This document shows, piece by piece, positions 40,593 through 48,608 of a DNA stretch of 57,487 nucleotides; position 1 is the first letter of the stretch; each line of letters begins with the position of its first letter. The notes below the pieces were generated by a model, which was not told where the DNA came from, searched no databases, and saw only the letters and a program-made list of their open reading frames with translations. A program made the position numbers and the translations under genes. This DNA comes from Streptomyces blattellae (lineage in GTDB: Bacteria > Actinomycetota > Actinomycetes > Streptomycetales > Streptomycetaceae), in NCBI RefSeq assembly GCF_009709555.1, contig NZ_WJBG01000216.1:1-57487 (forward strand). Reading direction: 5' to 3'.

Positions 40593-41572
40593 CAGCGGCC
40601 TCCGGCCGGTATGCACAGGCGTACGTCCGTCCCCCGGCCCTCGGGCCCCGGCCGCACGGCGAGGTCCGCGCCGATCAGCAGCGCCCTCTCACGCATGCCC
40701 CCGATCCCGGCGCCCTCCGCCGCCGTACCGACGCCCTTTCCGTTGTCGCGTACGACGAGTTCGACGAGGTCGACGTCGTCGTCGGGGTCGACGGGGTCGG
40801 CGCCGTCCGCGATCCGCCGGAAACGGATCTCGGCGCGTTCGGCTCCGGCGTGCCGGGCGGTGTTGGTGAGCGCCTCCTGGGCGACCCGGTAGACGACGAG
40901 TTCCGCCTCCTCGGGCAGCGCGGGCAGGTCGCCGGGAATGTGGTGGCGGACCGAGAGCCCGTGCCCGGTGAACTCCGTCGCCAGCGAGCGCAGGGCGCTG
41001 GCCAGGCCCAGCTCCTCCAGAACGCCCGGGCGCAGCCGGCGGGCGATGCGGCGGATCTCGTCGAGACCGGCGCGGATGGCCTCCTGCGCCTGGCCGACCT
41101 CCGCACGCAACTCCTCGGGGGCCCGGTCGGCGACGCGCTTGAGCTGGAGGAGGACGGCCGTCATGGTCTGGCCGACCTCGTCATGGAGTTCCCTCGCGAT
41201 GCGATGGCGTTCACCTTCCTGCGCGGACAGCGCACGGGCGGCACCGGCGGCCCGCTCGGCCTCCAGACGGTCGAGCATCGTGTTGTACGTCGTGATGAGC
41301 TCGGCCGTCTCCGCCGGACCGGCGACCACCGCACGGGCCCCCGGGCGCAACAGGTCGGCCGTGGCCATGGACCGGCCCAGCCGCTGGAGCGGGGCCAGCC
41401 CGACGCGCAGGACGACGGCATTGGCGGCCAGCAGCGCGGCCAGTCCGGCGGCGATGACGAGCGCCTCGGCGGGCAGGACGGGGGTCGAGACGGTGACCGG
41501 GCCGAGCAGCAGCGCGGCGGCCACGACCAGGCCCGCGGAGTTGAGCGAGAAGATCCGCCAGAACAGCGACAC
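40592..41572 (-). CDS. NarL-type sensor histidine kinase (HisKA_3)
   Basis: This 326-residue kinase partners the regulator at 39930. Two hydrophobic helices near the N-terminus flank a very short extracellular loop (LNSAGLVVAAALLLGPV, ALVIAAGLAALLAANAVVL). A HAMP follows, then the HisKA_3 H-box ERHRIARELHDEVGQTM and HATPase motifs EALTNTARHA and VRDNGKGVG. I prefer GTG 41572, which gives VSLFWRIFSLNS; ATG 41668 would add 32 basic residues. The tiny sensor loop suggests sensing within the membrane or cytoplasm. Confidence 0.9.
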   Translation of the reverse strand: MSLFWRIFSLNSAGLVVAAALLLGPVTVSTPVLPAEALVIAAGLAALLAANAVVLRVGLAPLQRLGRSMATADLLRPGARAVVAGPAETAELITTYNTMLDRLEAERAAGAARALSAQEGERHRIARELHDEVGQTMTAVLLQLKRVADRAPEELRAEVGQAQEAIRAGLDEIRRIARRLRPGVLEELGLASALRSLATEFTGHGLSVRHHIPGDLPALPEEAELVVYRVAQEALTNTARHAGAERAEIRFRRIADGADPVDPDDDVDLVELVVRDNGKGVGTAAEGAGIGGMRERALLIGADLAVRPGPEGRGTDVRLCIPAGGR

Positions 41573-41759
41573 GTTCCCGGCTCCGCTCCGTCCGATCCGT
41601 CGGCACTTCTGCGCCCGTATCAGACTCGCCGTTCGCCCGCGGCCACGTATATCCGTCACAACACCCATGTCGCCACCGTATGCGGGAGTGACAGCATGGC
41701 GGCGTCGGCCTGGAGCCGATCAAGCAGCCCAGCACCAGGACGAGAGAAAGAGAAGAAAC

Positions 41760-42245
41760 GTGTCCGCTCCACGCCTGAGGACGACCCCGCTGCCGGGCAT
41801 CGGGGTCCAGTACGACCTCGTGACGCGAGAGCAGCGCCATCTGTCGGTGGTGGCGCACCGGGACGGGACCCGCACGGTGAGCGTGTACCGGGCCGACGAC
41901 CCCGACTCCTGCGCCCAGTCGCTACGGCTGACCGGCGCTGAGGCGGGCTCGCTGATCGACGCGCTCAAGCCGTCCCACCACAGCGCGAGCCTGCTGTACA
42001 CCTCGGACCTGGGACTGGTCGCCGAGCGGGTCGAGGTGGCCACCACCTCACGCTGGAACGGCCGGGTGCTGGGCGACACCCGGATGCGGACCGAGACGGG
42101 CGCGTCCGTCGTGGCGGTGCTGCGGCGGGCCGAGGCGATCCCGTCGCCGGCGCCGGACTTCCGGCTCACGGGCGGCGACACGCTCATCGTGGTCGGCACC
42201 CGCGAGGGCGTCGACGCGGCCGCGGCGATACTCGGGCGGGAGTGA
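41760..42245 (+). CDS. Cation:proton antiporter regulatory subunit (TrkA-C/KhtT-like)
   Basis: 161 residues from GTG 41760. The N-terminus LPGIGVQYDLVTREQRHLSVVAHRDGTR matches KhtT-like regulators that gate an antiporter. The C-terminal half has the TrkA-C (RCK_C) fold: VLGDTRMRTETGASVVAVLRR and FRLTGGDTLIVVGTREGV. It ends 4 bp before the antiporter gene, forming a two-gene operon. Ligand (nucleotide or pH) is not evident. Confidence 0.85.
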   Translation: MSAPRLRTTPLPGIGVQYDLVTREQRHLSVVAHRDGTRTVSVYRADDPDSCAQSLRLTGAEAGSLIDALKPSHHSASLLYTSDLGLVAERVEVATTSRWNGRVLGDTRMRTETGASVVAVLRRAEAIPSPAPDFRLTGGDTLIVVGTREGVDAAAAILGRE

Positions 42246-42249
42246 ACGG

Positions 42250-43590
42250 GTGCATTCCGCGGTCCTGCTCATCGAGTTCGGTTCCATCATCCTCGGCCTC
42301 GGCCTGCTCGGCCGGTTCGCCGGCCGCTTCCGGCTCTCGCCCATCCCGCTGTACCTGCTCGCCGGGCTCGCCTTCGGCGAGGGCGGGCTGCTGCCGCTCG
42401 GCGCCAGCGAGGAGTTCGTCGCCACCGGTGCCGAGATCGGCGTCATCCTGCTGCTGTTGATGCTCGGCCTGGAGTACACGGCCGGCGATCTGGTCACCAA
42501 CCTCAAGTCCCACTACCCGGCCGGGCTGGTCGACGGCACCCTCAACGCCCTGCCGGGCGCCGTGGCCGCGCTGGTGCTGGGCTGGGGGCCGGTGGCCGCC
42601 GTCGTGCTGGCCGGTGTCACCTGGATCTCGTCGTCCGGGGTGATCGCCAAGGTGCTGGGTGACCTGGGCCGGGTCGGCAACCGCGAGACCCCGGTGATCC
42701 TGAGCGTGCTGGTCCTGGAGGACCTCGCGATGGCGGTCTACCTGCCCATCGTCACCGCGCTGGTGGCGGGGGCCGGGCTGCTGGCGGGCAGCGTGACGCT
42801 GGCGGTCGCGCTGGGGGCGGCGGGGCTGGTGCTGTTCGTGGCCGTGCGGTACGGGAGGGTGATCTCCCGGTTCGTGTCGAGCGACGATCCGGAGAAACTG
42901 CTGCTGGTGGTGCTCGGGCTGACCATCCTGGTCGCGGGTGTGGCGCAGCAGCTCCAGGTTTCGGCGGCCGTGGGCGCGTTCCTGGTCGGCATCGCGCTGT
43001 CCGGGGAGGTCGCGGAGGGCGCGCAGACGCTGCTGAGTCCGTTGCGGGACCTGTTCGCCGCCGTGTTCTTCGTCTTCTTCGGGCTGCATACGGATCCCGC
43101 CAGCATCCCGCCCGTCCTGCTGCCCGCCCTCGCGCTGGCCGTCGTCACCGCCGCGACGAAGATAGCCACCGGCTACTGGGCGGCCCGGCGTGCCGGCATC
43201 TCCGTCAAGGGCCGCTGGCGCACGGGCGGCGCCCTGGTGGCCCGCGGCGAGTTCTCCATCGTCATCGCCGGGCTGGCGGTCACCGCGGGCATCGAGCCGT
43301 CCCTGGGCCCGCTGGCGACGGCGTACGTCCTGATCCTGGTCGTCCTCGGCCCGCTGACCGCGCGTTACACCGAGCCGGTGGCCATGTGGTGGGGCGGTCG
43401 TGGGGGGAAGCGCGGGACTGGGAGCGAGCGCCGGACTGGGGAGAGGAGTTCGGCGACGGCTGGGGGTTCGGGGAAGGACACGGAGGCAGAGCAGGTCACG
43501 AAATCGGCGGAGGCATCGCATTCGTCGGATTCATCGGATTCATCGGACTCGGAGGGCGCTACGGAGGCGGGAGCGTGGGTGCGTGAGTGA
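42250..43590 (+). CDS. CPA2/KefB-type cation:proton antiporter
   Basis: This 446-residue membrane antiporter, probably K+/H+, has about 12 helices from residue 5 (VLLIEFGSIILGLGLLG) to about 390. It has the family features LGLEYTAGDL, WISSSGVIAKVLGDLGR and VLVLEDLAMAVYLPI with the central acidic residue. There is no fused TrkA-N domain, and the regulatory subunit is the separate upstream gene. The C-terminal 60 residues are hydrophilic with a Ser-Asp repeat (SSDSSDSSDSE) and probably variable. Confidence 0.92.
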   Translation: MHSAVLLIEFGSIILGLGLLGRFAGRFRLSPIPLYLLAGLAFGEGGLLPLGASEEFVATGAEIGVILLLLMLGLEYTAGDLVTNLKSHYPAGLVDGTLNALPGAVAALVLGWGPVAAVVLAGVTWISSSGVIAKVLGDLGRVGNRETPVILSVLVLEDLAMAVYLPIVTALVAGAGLLAGSVTLAVALGAAGLVLFVAVRYGRVISRFVSSDDPEKLLLVVLGLTILVAGVAQQLQVSAAVGAFLVGIALSGEVAEGAQTLLSPLRDLFAAVFFVFFGLHTDPASIPPVLLPALALAVVTAATKIATGYWAARRAGISVKGRWRTGGALVARGEFSIVIAGLAVTAGIEPSLGPLATAYVLILVVLGPLTARYTEPVAMWWGGRGGKRGTGSERRTGERSSATAGGSGKDTEAEQVTKSAEASHSSDSSDSSDSEGATEAGAWVRE

Positions 43591-43745
43591 GTGGGGCGGG
43601 GTGAGTGGGGCCGGGGGTGGGTGATGGGGGGCAGGGGTGCGTAATGAGGCTGGGTGAGTGCTGAAGCCGGGGTGAGTGAGGGCGGGGGAAGTGAGTGGGG
43701 GAAGTGAGTGGGTGGGGGAAAACGAGTGGGGGGCGGGTGTTGTGG
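43588..43745 (+). repeat. G-rich, strand-skewed low-complexity tract
   Basis: The plus strand is almost free of C. It is built of GAGTGGGG-, GGGTGAGT- and GGGGGAAGTGAGTG-like units with many runs of four or more G, so several G-quadruplexes could form. It starts at the antiporter stop and lies between convergent genes (antiporter and the MazG-like gene at 43826). It may end transcription or block replication locally. Confidence 0.75.
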
Positions 43746-43825
43746 GCGAGGGCCGGGAGACGCCGTGGCGCGGCCCGAGCCGTACAGCACCTCAATCCGC
43801 GCCGCACAGCAGCGCGCCCCAGCCA

Positions 43826-44230
43826 TCAGGTGCCCCCGGGCGCCCAGCCCTGGCGGCGCAGTACGCCCGACACGTCCGGTGCCTCGTAGTGCTCGCCCTT
43901 GAGGACCTTGCCGTCCGCTCTGCGGGCGACGTGGCCTTCGGGGCCCAGCTTGCTCATGTTGGAGCGGTGCACTTCGGCGATCACCGCGTCCAGGTCGATC
44001 CCATGGACGAGCGCCGTGCCGTACGCCACGTAGACCACGTCGGCCAGCTCGTGCGCGAGCCGGTCGAGCGGGCCGGTGACCGAGACCTCGGCGACCTCGG
44101 CCGCCTCCTCGGCGAGCAACTCGCCCCGGTGGGCGGCCAGTTCGGGAGAGACCTCGGTCGGGGTACAGCGGACGTCCAGTCCGACGGAGCGATGGAAGGC
44201 ACGGACCAGGTCGGCGGGCGATGAGCTCAT
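43826..44230 (-). CDS. MazG-like nucleotide pyrophosphohydrolase
   Basis: This 134-residue all-alpha NTP-PPase fold probably hydrolyses non-canonical or surplus (d)NTPs. The metal-binding pattern is visible as LLAEEAAEVAE and, 18 residues on, HELADVVYVAY. HRSNMSKLGPEG is the usual C-terminal substrate loop of the phosphoribosyl-ATP pyrophosphohydrolase-like MazG group. ATG 44230 has no ribosome-binding site. The perfect DNA-damage promoter at 44238-44260 puts the RNA start at about 44230-44231, so translation is probably leaderless. It is probably a house-cleaning enzyme induced by DNA damage. Confidence 0.85.
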   Translation of the reverse strand: MSSSPADLVRAFHRSVGLDVRCTPTEVSPELAAHRGELLAEEAAEVAEVSVTGPLDRLAHELADVVYVAYGTALVHGIDLDAVIAEVHRSNMSKLGPEGHVARRADGKVLKGEHYEAPDVSGVLRRQGWAPGGT

Positions 44231-44237
44231 GAACGGC

Positions 44238-44260
44238 ACTCTAGCGACGGCCACTGACAA
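44238..44260 (-). promoter_or_regulatory. RecA-NDp/PafBC-type DNA-damage promoter of the MazG-like gene
   Basis: Minus strand: TTGTCAGTG (44260-44252), eight bases, TAGAGT (44243-44238). It matches TTGTCRGTG-N8-TAnnnT exactly and shares GCATTGTCAGTGGC with the recA promoter. The end of the -10 element is only 8 bp from the ATG. Confidence 0.87.
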
Positions 44261-44340
44261 TGCCCCGGGGCGGCGCCATCGCCCCCCCCTGTGACCCCGG
44301 CCCTGGTCAGCACCGCATCCGTGCTGGCAGGATCGCACGC

Positions 44341-45339
44341 ATGTCCCAGGTCCTCCCCCGTATCGGCAGGCGCCGGGCCCTGCCGGCCGCGGCCGCCGGG
44401 TTCGTCGTGTTCGGGCTGCTGTTGTGGTGGCTGCTGCCGCTCGGGGAGGATCCGCCCGGTGGGACGATCACGTTCAGCACCGGAACGCCGGCGGGCGTCT
44501 ATCAGAAGTACGGCGAGCTGCTGCGCACCGAGCTGGACAAGGACATGCCGAACCTGAACGTGCGGCTGCGGACCAGCGACGGCTCGCAGGAGAACGTCAC
44601 GCGCGTGGCGACCGGGAAGGCGGACTTCACGATCGCGGCGGCCGACGCCGTGGAGACGTACGAACTGGCCGACGGGCCCGGAGCCGACCGGCTGCGCGGT
44701 GTCGCCCGGCTGTACGACGACTACGTACAGCTCATCGTCCGGCCGGGCTCGCGCATCGAATCGGTGGCGGACCTGCGGGGCAAGCGGGTGGCCATAGGGC
44801 CGACCCACTCAGGTGTGCGGCTGATCTCCAACCGTCTGCTCGATGCGGCCGGCATCGACCCGGAGCGCGACATCACACCGCTGTCCGACGGCATCGACAC
44901 CGGACCCGCCCGGCTTGAGAAGGGCGAGATCGACGCGTTCTTCTGGTCGGGCGGGCTGCCTACGGAGGGCCTGCGGAACCTTGCCGACAGGCTGGCCTAC
45001 CGGTTCGTGCCGATCGACGCCGACCTCGTCGCCAAGGTGCACGCCATGGGCGGCGCCACCCGGTACTACCGCGCCACCGAGATGCCCGAGTCGGCCTACC
45101 CCAGCATCCAGAACGGCGACTCCGTGCCGACGATGGCCGTGTCCAACCTGCTGATCACCCGGGCCGACATGGACCCCCGGCTCACCGACTGGCTGACCCG
45201 CACCGTGATCAACAGCCGCGACGGCATCGGCAACCACGTCCACTCGGCCCAGCTGGTGGACGTACGCACCGCGATCTACACCGACCCGCTGGCGCTGCAC
45301 GAGGGCGCCCGGCGCTACTACCGGTCCGTCAAGCCGTAG
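44341..45339 (+). CDS. TAXI-family solute-binding protein (TRAP-associated)
   Basis: 332 residues with an N-terminal membrane anchor or signal (LPAAAAGFVVFGLLLWWLLPL). TAXI features follow: ITFSTGTPAGVYQKYGELL, QENVTRVATGKADFTIAAADAV, LRGKRVAIGPTHSGVRL and GEIDAFFWSGGLP. Such proteins bind small carboxylates, often glutamate-like, for TRAP transporters. No TRAP membrane genes are in the window. It ends 20 bp from the convergent gluK gene, next to a glutamate system. It may deliver ligand to the sensor kinase, which would be an inference from context. Confidence 0.87.
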   Translation: MSQVLPRIGRRRALPAAAAGFVVFGLLLWWLLPLGEDPPGGTITFSTGTPAGVYQKYGELLRTELDKDMPNLNVRLRTSDGSQENVTRVATGKADFTIAAADAVETYELADGPGADRLRGVARLYDDYVQLIVRPGSRIESVADLRGKRVAIGPTHSGVRLISNRLLDAAGIDPERDITPLSDGIDTGPARLEKGEIDAFFWSGGLPTEGLRNLADRLAYRFVPIDADLVAKVHAMGGATRYYRATEMPESAYPSIQNGDSVPTMAVSNLLITRADMDPRLTDWLTRTVINSRDGIGNHVHSAQLVDVRTAIYTDPLALHEGARRYYRSVKP

Positions 45340-45359
45340 GCGATCGTCCGCAGGCCCCG

Positions 45360-46769
45360 CTACGACGCCGCCTGCGACCTCGGCACCGTCACCGTCACCG
45401 TCAGTCCCCGCGGCTCGTGATGGCCGTAAGAGATCGAGCCGCCGGCCGCCGCCAGCAGCGCCCGCGTGATGGACAGACCGAGGCCGGAGCCCTTGATGTT
45501 CTGGTGACGGCCGCTGCGCCAGAAGCGGTCGCCGACGCGGGCGAGCTCCTCGTCGGTGAGGCCGGGGCCGTTGTCGGTGACGACGACGGTCGCGGTGTCG
45601 CCGTTGGCCGCGACGGCCACCTCCACCCGCTCGTCCTTCGGCGTGAACTTCACCGCGTTGTCGATCACCGCGTCCAGGGCGCTGGACAGGGTGACGGGGT
45701 CGGCCCAGGCGGTGGTGGGCGGGCAGTCCCCCACCAGCCGTACGCCCTTGGCCTCCGCGGTCGGCGACCAGGCCGCGACGCGCTCGGCGGTCAGCTCGCC
45801 GATGTCGGTGAGCCTGAGGTCCGCCTCGGCGTGCTCGGCCAGGGCGAGATCGAGCAGGTCGTCCACGACCTGGGCCAGACGCTTGCCCTCGGCCTGGACG
45901 GAGGCGATCTCCGCATTGCCCTCGGGCAGCTCGAAGGCGAGGAGCTCGATGCGCAGCAGCAGCGCGGCGAGCGGGTTGCGCAGCTGGTGCGAGGCGTCGG
46001 CGACAAAGGCGCGCTGCTGCTCCAGGACACCCTCGACGTTGTCCGCCATCTCGTTGAACGACCGGGCGAGCCTGCGGAGTTCCGGCGGCCCGCCCGCCGC
46101 CGCGACCCGGGACTTCAGCCGTCCGGTGGCGATGTCGTGGGTGGTGGCGTCCAGCACCCGAACCGGGCGGAGCACCCAGCCGGTCAGCCGTAGCGCCGCG
46201 CCGACCGCCAGCAGCATCGCGGCGCTCTCGCCCGCGGCGATGATCAGCCAGCCGTGCAGAATCCGCGAACGCATCTGCCCGGTGGGCGAGTCGGTGACCA
46301 CGACCGCGACGACGTCCCCGTCCCTGATCACCGGAGAGGCGACCACCAGCCGGTTGTGCTGCCAGGGCCACACCTGCCGCGGGTCGTGGCTGCGCCGGCT
46401 GAGCAGCGCCTCGTCGAAGGCATCGCGTACCTCACCCGGTTCGGGCTCGTCCCAACTGGTCGGCGCGCTGGCCATGGGGGAGCCGTTGCGGTAGAAGACA
46501 CCGGCACGAATGCCGTAGACCTCGTAGTAGCTGAGGAGCTCGCGTTTGAGGACCTCCTGGCGTTCGTCGATGACCGTGGTGCCGGTCGGCCCGCCGGGCG
46601 TGTCGGTGACGAACTGGGCGAGGGCGGCGAAGCGGGCCGTGTCGTCGATCCGGTCGACGACCACCCTCTGCTGTTGCGCTCCGGCCACGCTGACGGCGAG
46701 CGGGAAACCGAGGGCAAGCAGCACGGCCGCCATCAGAATGATGAGGAGCGGAAGGAGACGAGTGCGCAC
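45360..46769 (-). CDS. gluK: Sensor histidine kinase, GluK-like
   Basis: 469 residues. It has an N-terminal helix (LLPLLIILMAAVLLALGFPLAV), a periplasmic sensor domain to about residue 165, a second helix (GWLIIAAGESAAMLLAVGAAL) and HAMP. The H-box is VADASHQLRNPLAALL, N-box DAVIDNAVKF, G1 VTDNGPGLTD and G2 GSGLGLSI. From memory, Streptomyces coelicolor GluR-GluK next to gluABCD senses extracellular glutamate. The gene order here is the same. The GTG start lies 9 bp after the gluR stop. Confidence 0.88.
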   Translation of the reverse strand: MRTRLLPLLIILMAAVLLALGFPLAVSVAGAQQQRVVVDRIDDTARFAALAQFVTDTPGGPTGTTVIDERQEVLKRELLSYYEVYGIRAGVFYRNGSPMASAPTSWDEPEPGEVRDAFDEALLSRRSHDPRQVWPWQHNRLVVASPVIRDGDVVAVVVTDSPTGQMRSRILHGWLIIAAGESAAMLLAVGAALRLTGWVLRPVRVLDATTHDIATGRLKSRVAAAGGPPELRRLARSFNEMADNVEGVLEQQRAFVADASHQLRNPLAALLLRIELLAFELPEGNAEIASVQAEGKRLAQVVDDLLDLALAEHAEADLRLTDIGELTAERVAAWSPTAEAKGVRLVGDCPPTTAWADPVTLSSALDAVIDNAVKFTPKDERVEVAVAANGDTATVVVTDNGPGLTDEELARVGDRFWRSGRHQNIKGSGLGLSITRALLAAAGGSISYGHHEPRGLTVTVTVPRSQAAS

Positions 46770-46778
46770 CCTTGCCCG

Positions 46779-47465
46779 CTACGAGGTGGGGGCGACGAGC
46801 CGGTAGCCGACGCCGCGCACGGTCTCGATCAGGGCCGGCATGCGCAGCTTGGCGCGCAGGGACGCGACATGCACCTCCAGGGTGCGTCCGGTCCCCTCCC
46901 AGCTGGTGCGCCATACCTCGCTGATGATCTGCTCGCGCCGGAAGACCACCCCGGGGCGCTGGGCCAGCAGGGCGAGGAGGTCGAACTCCTTGCGGGTCAG
47001 CTGGACAACCGAACCGTCCACACTGACCTGTCGCGTGGGCAGGTCGATGTGCATGGGGCCCAGCTTGAGCACGCTCTCGCCGCCGGCCGTGGCGTCCTCA
47101 TGGACGGTGCGCCGGCTGACGGCATGGATACGGGCGAGCAGTTCTCCGGTGTCGTACGGCTTCACCACGTAGTCGTCGGCGCCCAGGTTGAGGCCGTGGA
47201 TGCGGGAGCGGACGTCGGAGCGTGCGGTGACCATGATCACCGGGATGCTGGTGCGCTTGCGGATCTTGCCGCACACCTCGTAGCCGTCCTGGTCGGGCAG
47301 GCCGAGGTCGAGCAGCACGACACCGAACCCGGCCCCCTCGGGGACGAGCGCCTGGAGAGCCTCCTCGCCGCTGCGGGCGTGCGTCACGTCGAAGCCGTGC
47401 CTGGCCAGGACCGCGGACAGAGCGGCGGCGACGTGGTTGTCGTCCTCGACGAGGAGCAGTCTCAT
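46779..47465 (-). CDS. gluR: OmpR-family response regulator, GluR-like
   Basis: 228 residues. Receiver with acidic pair in LLLVEDDNHV, Asp in VVLLDLGLPDQDGY, Thr in IMVTARSD and Lys in DYVVKPYDTGE. Winged-helix output LTRKEFDLLALLAQRPGVVFRREQII with WEGTGRTLEVHVASLRAKL. The ATG has GGGAGCCGGG upstream. It is divergent from gluA, with a 20-bp perfect palindrome in the 286-bp spacer that is a plausible binding site. Confidence 0.9.
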   Translation of the reverse strand: MRLLLVEDDNHVAAALSAVLARHGFDVTHARSGEEALQALVPEGAGFGVVLLDLGLPDQDGYEVCGKIRKRTSIPVIMVTARSDVRSRIHGLNLGADDYVVKPYDTGELLARIHAVSRRTVHEDATAGGESVLKLGPMHIDLPTRQVSVDGSVVQLTRKEFDLLALLAQRPGVVFRREQIISEVWRTSWEGTGRTLEVHVASLRAKLRMPALIETVRGVGYRLVAPTS

Positions 47466-47516
47466 CCCGGCTCCCTTCAGTTCATCGGCCGTACGGGGGA
47501 GGTGTGTACAAAAACG

Positions 47517-47536
47517 CGTGCACGCGCGCGTGCACG
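47517..47536. promoter_or_regulatory. 20-bp perfect palindrome in the gluR-gluA spacer
   Basis: CGTGCACGCGCGCGTGCACG is fully self-complementary. It lies 52 bp upstream of gluR and about 216 bp upstream of gluA, and is a candidate operator for this divergent system. Confidence 0.6.
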
Positions 47537-47715
47537 TTGCAGTCACGCTGATGGACACGGACGGCGTCAAGAGGGTTCCGGATGCGCCGCGCATCCGTTA
47601 CGCGGAAGCAACCCGCCCAGGTCACAACTGCTACGACAGGTGTCTGATTGCTATCGGATCGTGATGCTCAGATTCCCCTCAGATGTAGAGACGCAGGTCG
47701 CGTAGGGTTATTACT

Positions 47716-47737
47716 GTCCTCCGAAACCGAGGAGGAC
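47716..47737 (+). promoter_or_regulatory. Hairpin burying a GGAGGA site upstream of gluA
   Basis: GTCCTCC (47716-47722) and GGAGGAC (47731-47737) can pair around an 8-base loop. The second arm contains an anti-16S-like GGAGGA 15 bp before the gluA ATG; a weaker GGAG at 47738-47741 remains free. It may modulate translation of gluA. Confidence 0.5.
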
Positions 47738-47751
47738 GGAGCCTTAGTGCG

Positions 47752-48528
47752 ATGACCAAAGTATCGGTGGCCAAGGAAGACGTGGCCGCATCCGGCGACC
47801 TGGTCGTCCTGAAGAGCGTCAACAAGCATTTCGGCGCGTTGCACGTACTCCAGGACATCGACCTGACGATCGCCCGCGGCGAGGTCGTCGTGGTCATCGG
47901 GCCCTCCGGGTCCGGGAAGTCCACCCTGTGCCGCGCCATCAACCGCCTTGAGACGATCGACTCGGGCGCGATCGCCATCGACGGCAAGCCGCTGCCCGCG
48001 GAGGGCAAGGAACTCGCCCGGCTGCGTGCCGACGTCGGAATGGTCTTCCAGTCCTTCAACCTCTTCGCGCACAAGACCGTGCTCGAGAACGTGATGCTGG
48101 GCCAGATCAAGGTCCGCAAGGCCGACAAGAAGAAGGCCGAGGAGAAGGCCCGCGGTCTGCTCGACCGGGTCGGGGTGGCCAACCAGGCCGACAAGTACCC
48201 CGCGCAGCTCTCCGGCGGCCAACAGCAGCGCGTCGCCATCGCACGCGCCCTCGCCATGGACCCCAAGGTCATGCTCTTCGACGAGCCGACGTCGGCTCTC
48301 GACCCGGAGATGATCAACGAGGTCCTCGAAGTCATGCAGCAGCTCGCCCGCGACGGCATGACCATGATCGTCGTCACCCATGAGATGGGCTTCGCCCGTT
48401 CTGCCGCCAATCGGGTGGTCTTCATGGCCGACGGAAAAATCGTCGAAGAAGCTGTGCCGGACCAGTTCTTCAGCAATCCGCGCAGCGACCGCGCCAAGGA
48501 CTTCCTGTCGAAGATCCTTCACCACTGA
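47752..48528 (+). CDS. gluA: Glutamate ABC importer, ATP-binding protein
   Basis: This 258-residue polar-amino-acid-type ATPase shows Walker A GPSGSGKST, Q-loop VFQSFNLFAHKT, signature LSGGQQQRVAIARAL, Walker B VMLFDEPTSALD and switch VVTHEMGFA. It is the first gene of gluABCD. The N-terminal 18 residues before LKSVNKHFG are an extension. It energises high-affinity glutamate uptake in relatives. Confidence 0.94.
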   Translation: MTKVSVAKEDVAASGDLVVLKSVNKHFGALHVLQDIDLTIARGEVVVVIGPSGSGKSTLCRAINRLETIDSGAIAIDGKPLPAEGKELARLRADVGMVFQSFNLFAHKTVLENVMLGQIKVRKADKKKAEEKARGLLDRVGVANQADKYPAQLSGGQQQRVAIARALAMDPKVMLFDEPTSALDPEMINEVLEVMQQLARDGMTMIVVTHEMGFARSAANRVVFMADGKIVEEAVPDQFFSNPRSDRAKDFLSKILHH

Positions 48529-48608
48529 CCCCGGCCGTCGCGCCCGCGCGACGAGCTGCGTCACCCGCACCAACGGCATTCTCCTCATCACACAAAGGGA
48601 TGTTCACC

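Noticed and set aside
40592..41668. Upstream ATG at 41668 as start of the NarL-type kinase
   Set aside because: It adds a basic 32-residue head unlike the family; GTG 41572 gives a normal N-terminus before the first helix.
45573..45595. Further RecA-NDp-like motif (TTGTCGGTG) on the plus strand
   Set aside because: It is inside the gluK coding region on the opposite strand and has no TAnnnT at the right spacing.
47517..47536. Rho-independent terminator
   Set aside because: The palindrome has no loop or U-tract and lies upstream of both flanking genes.
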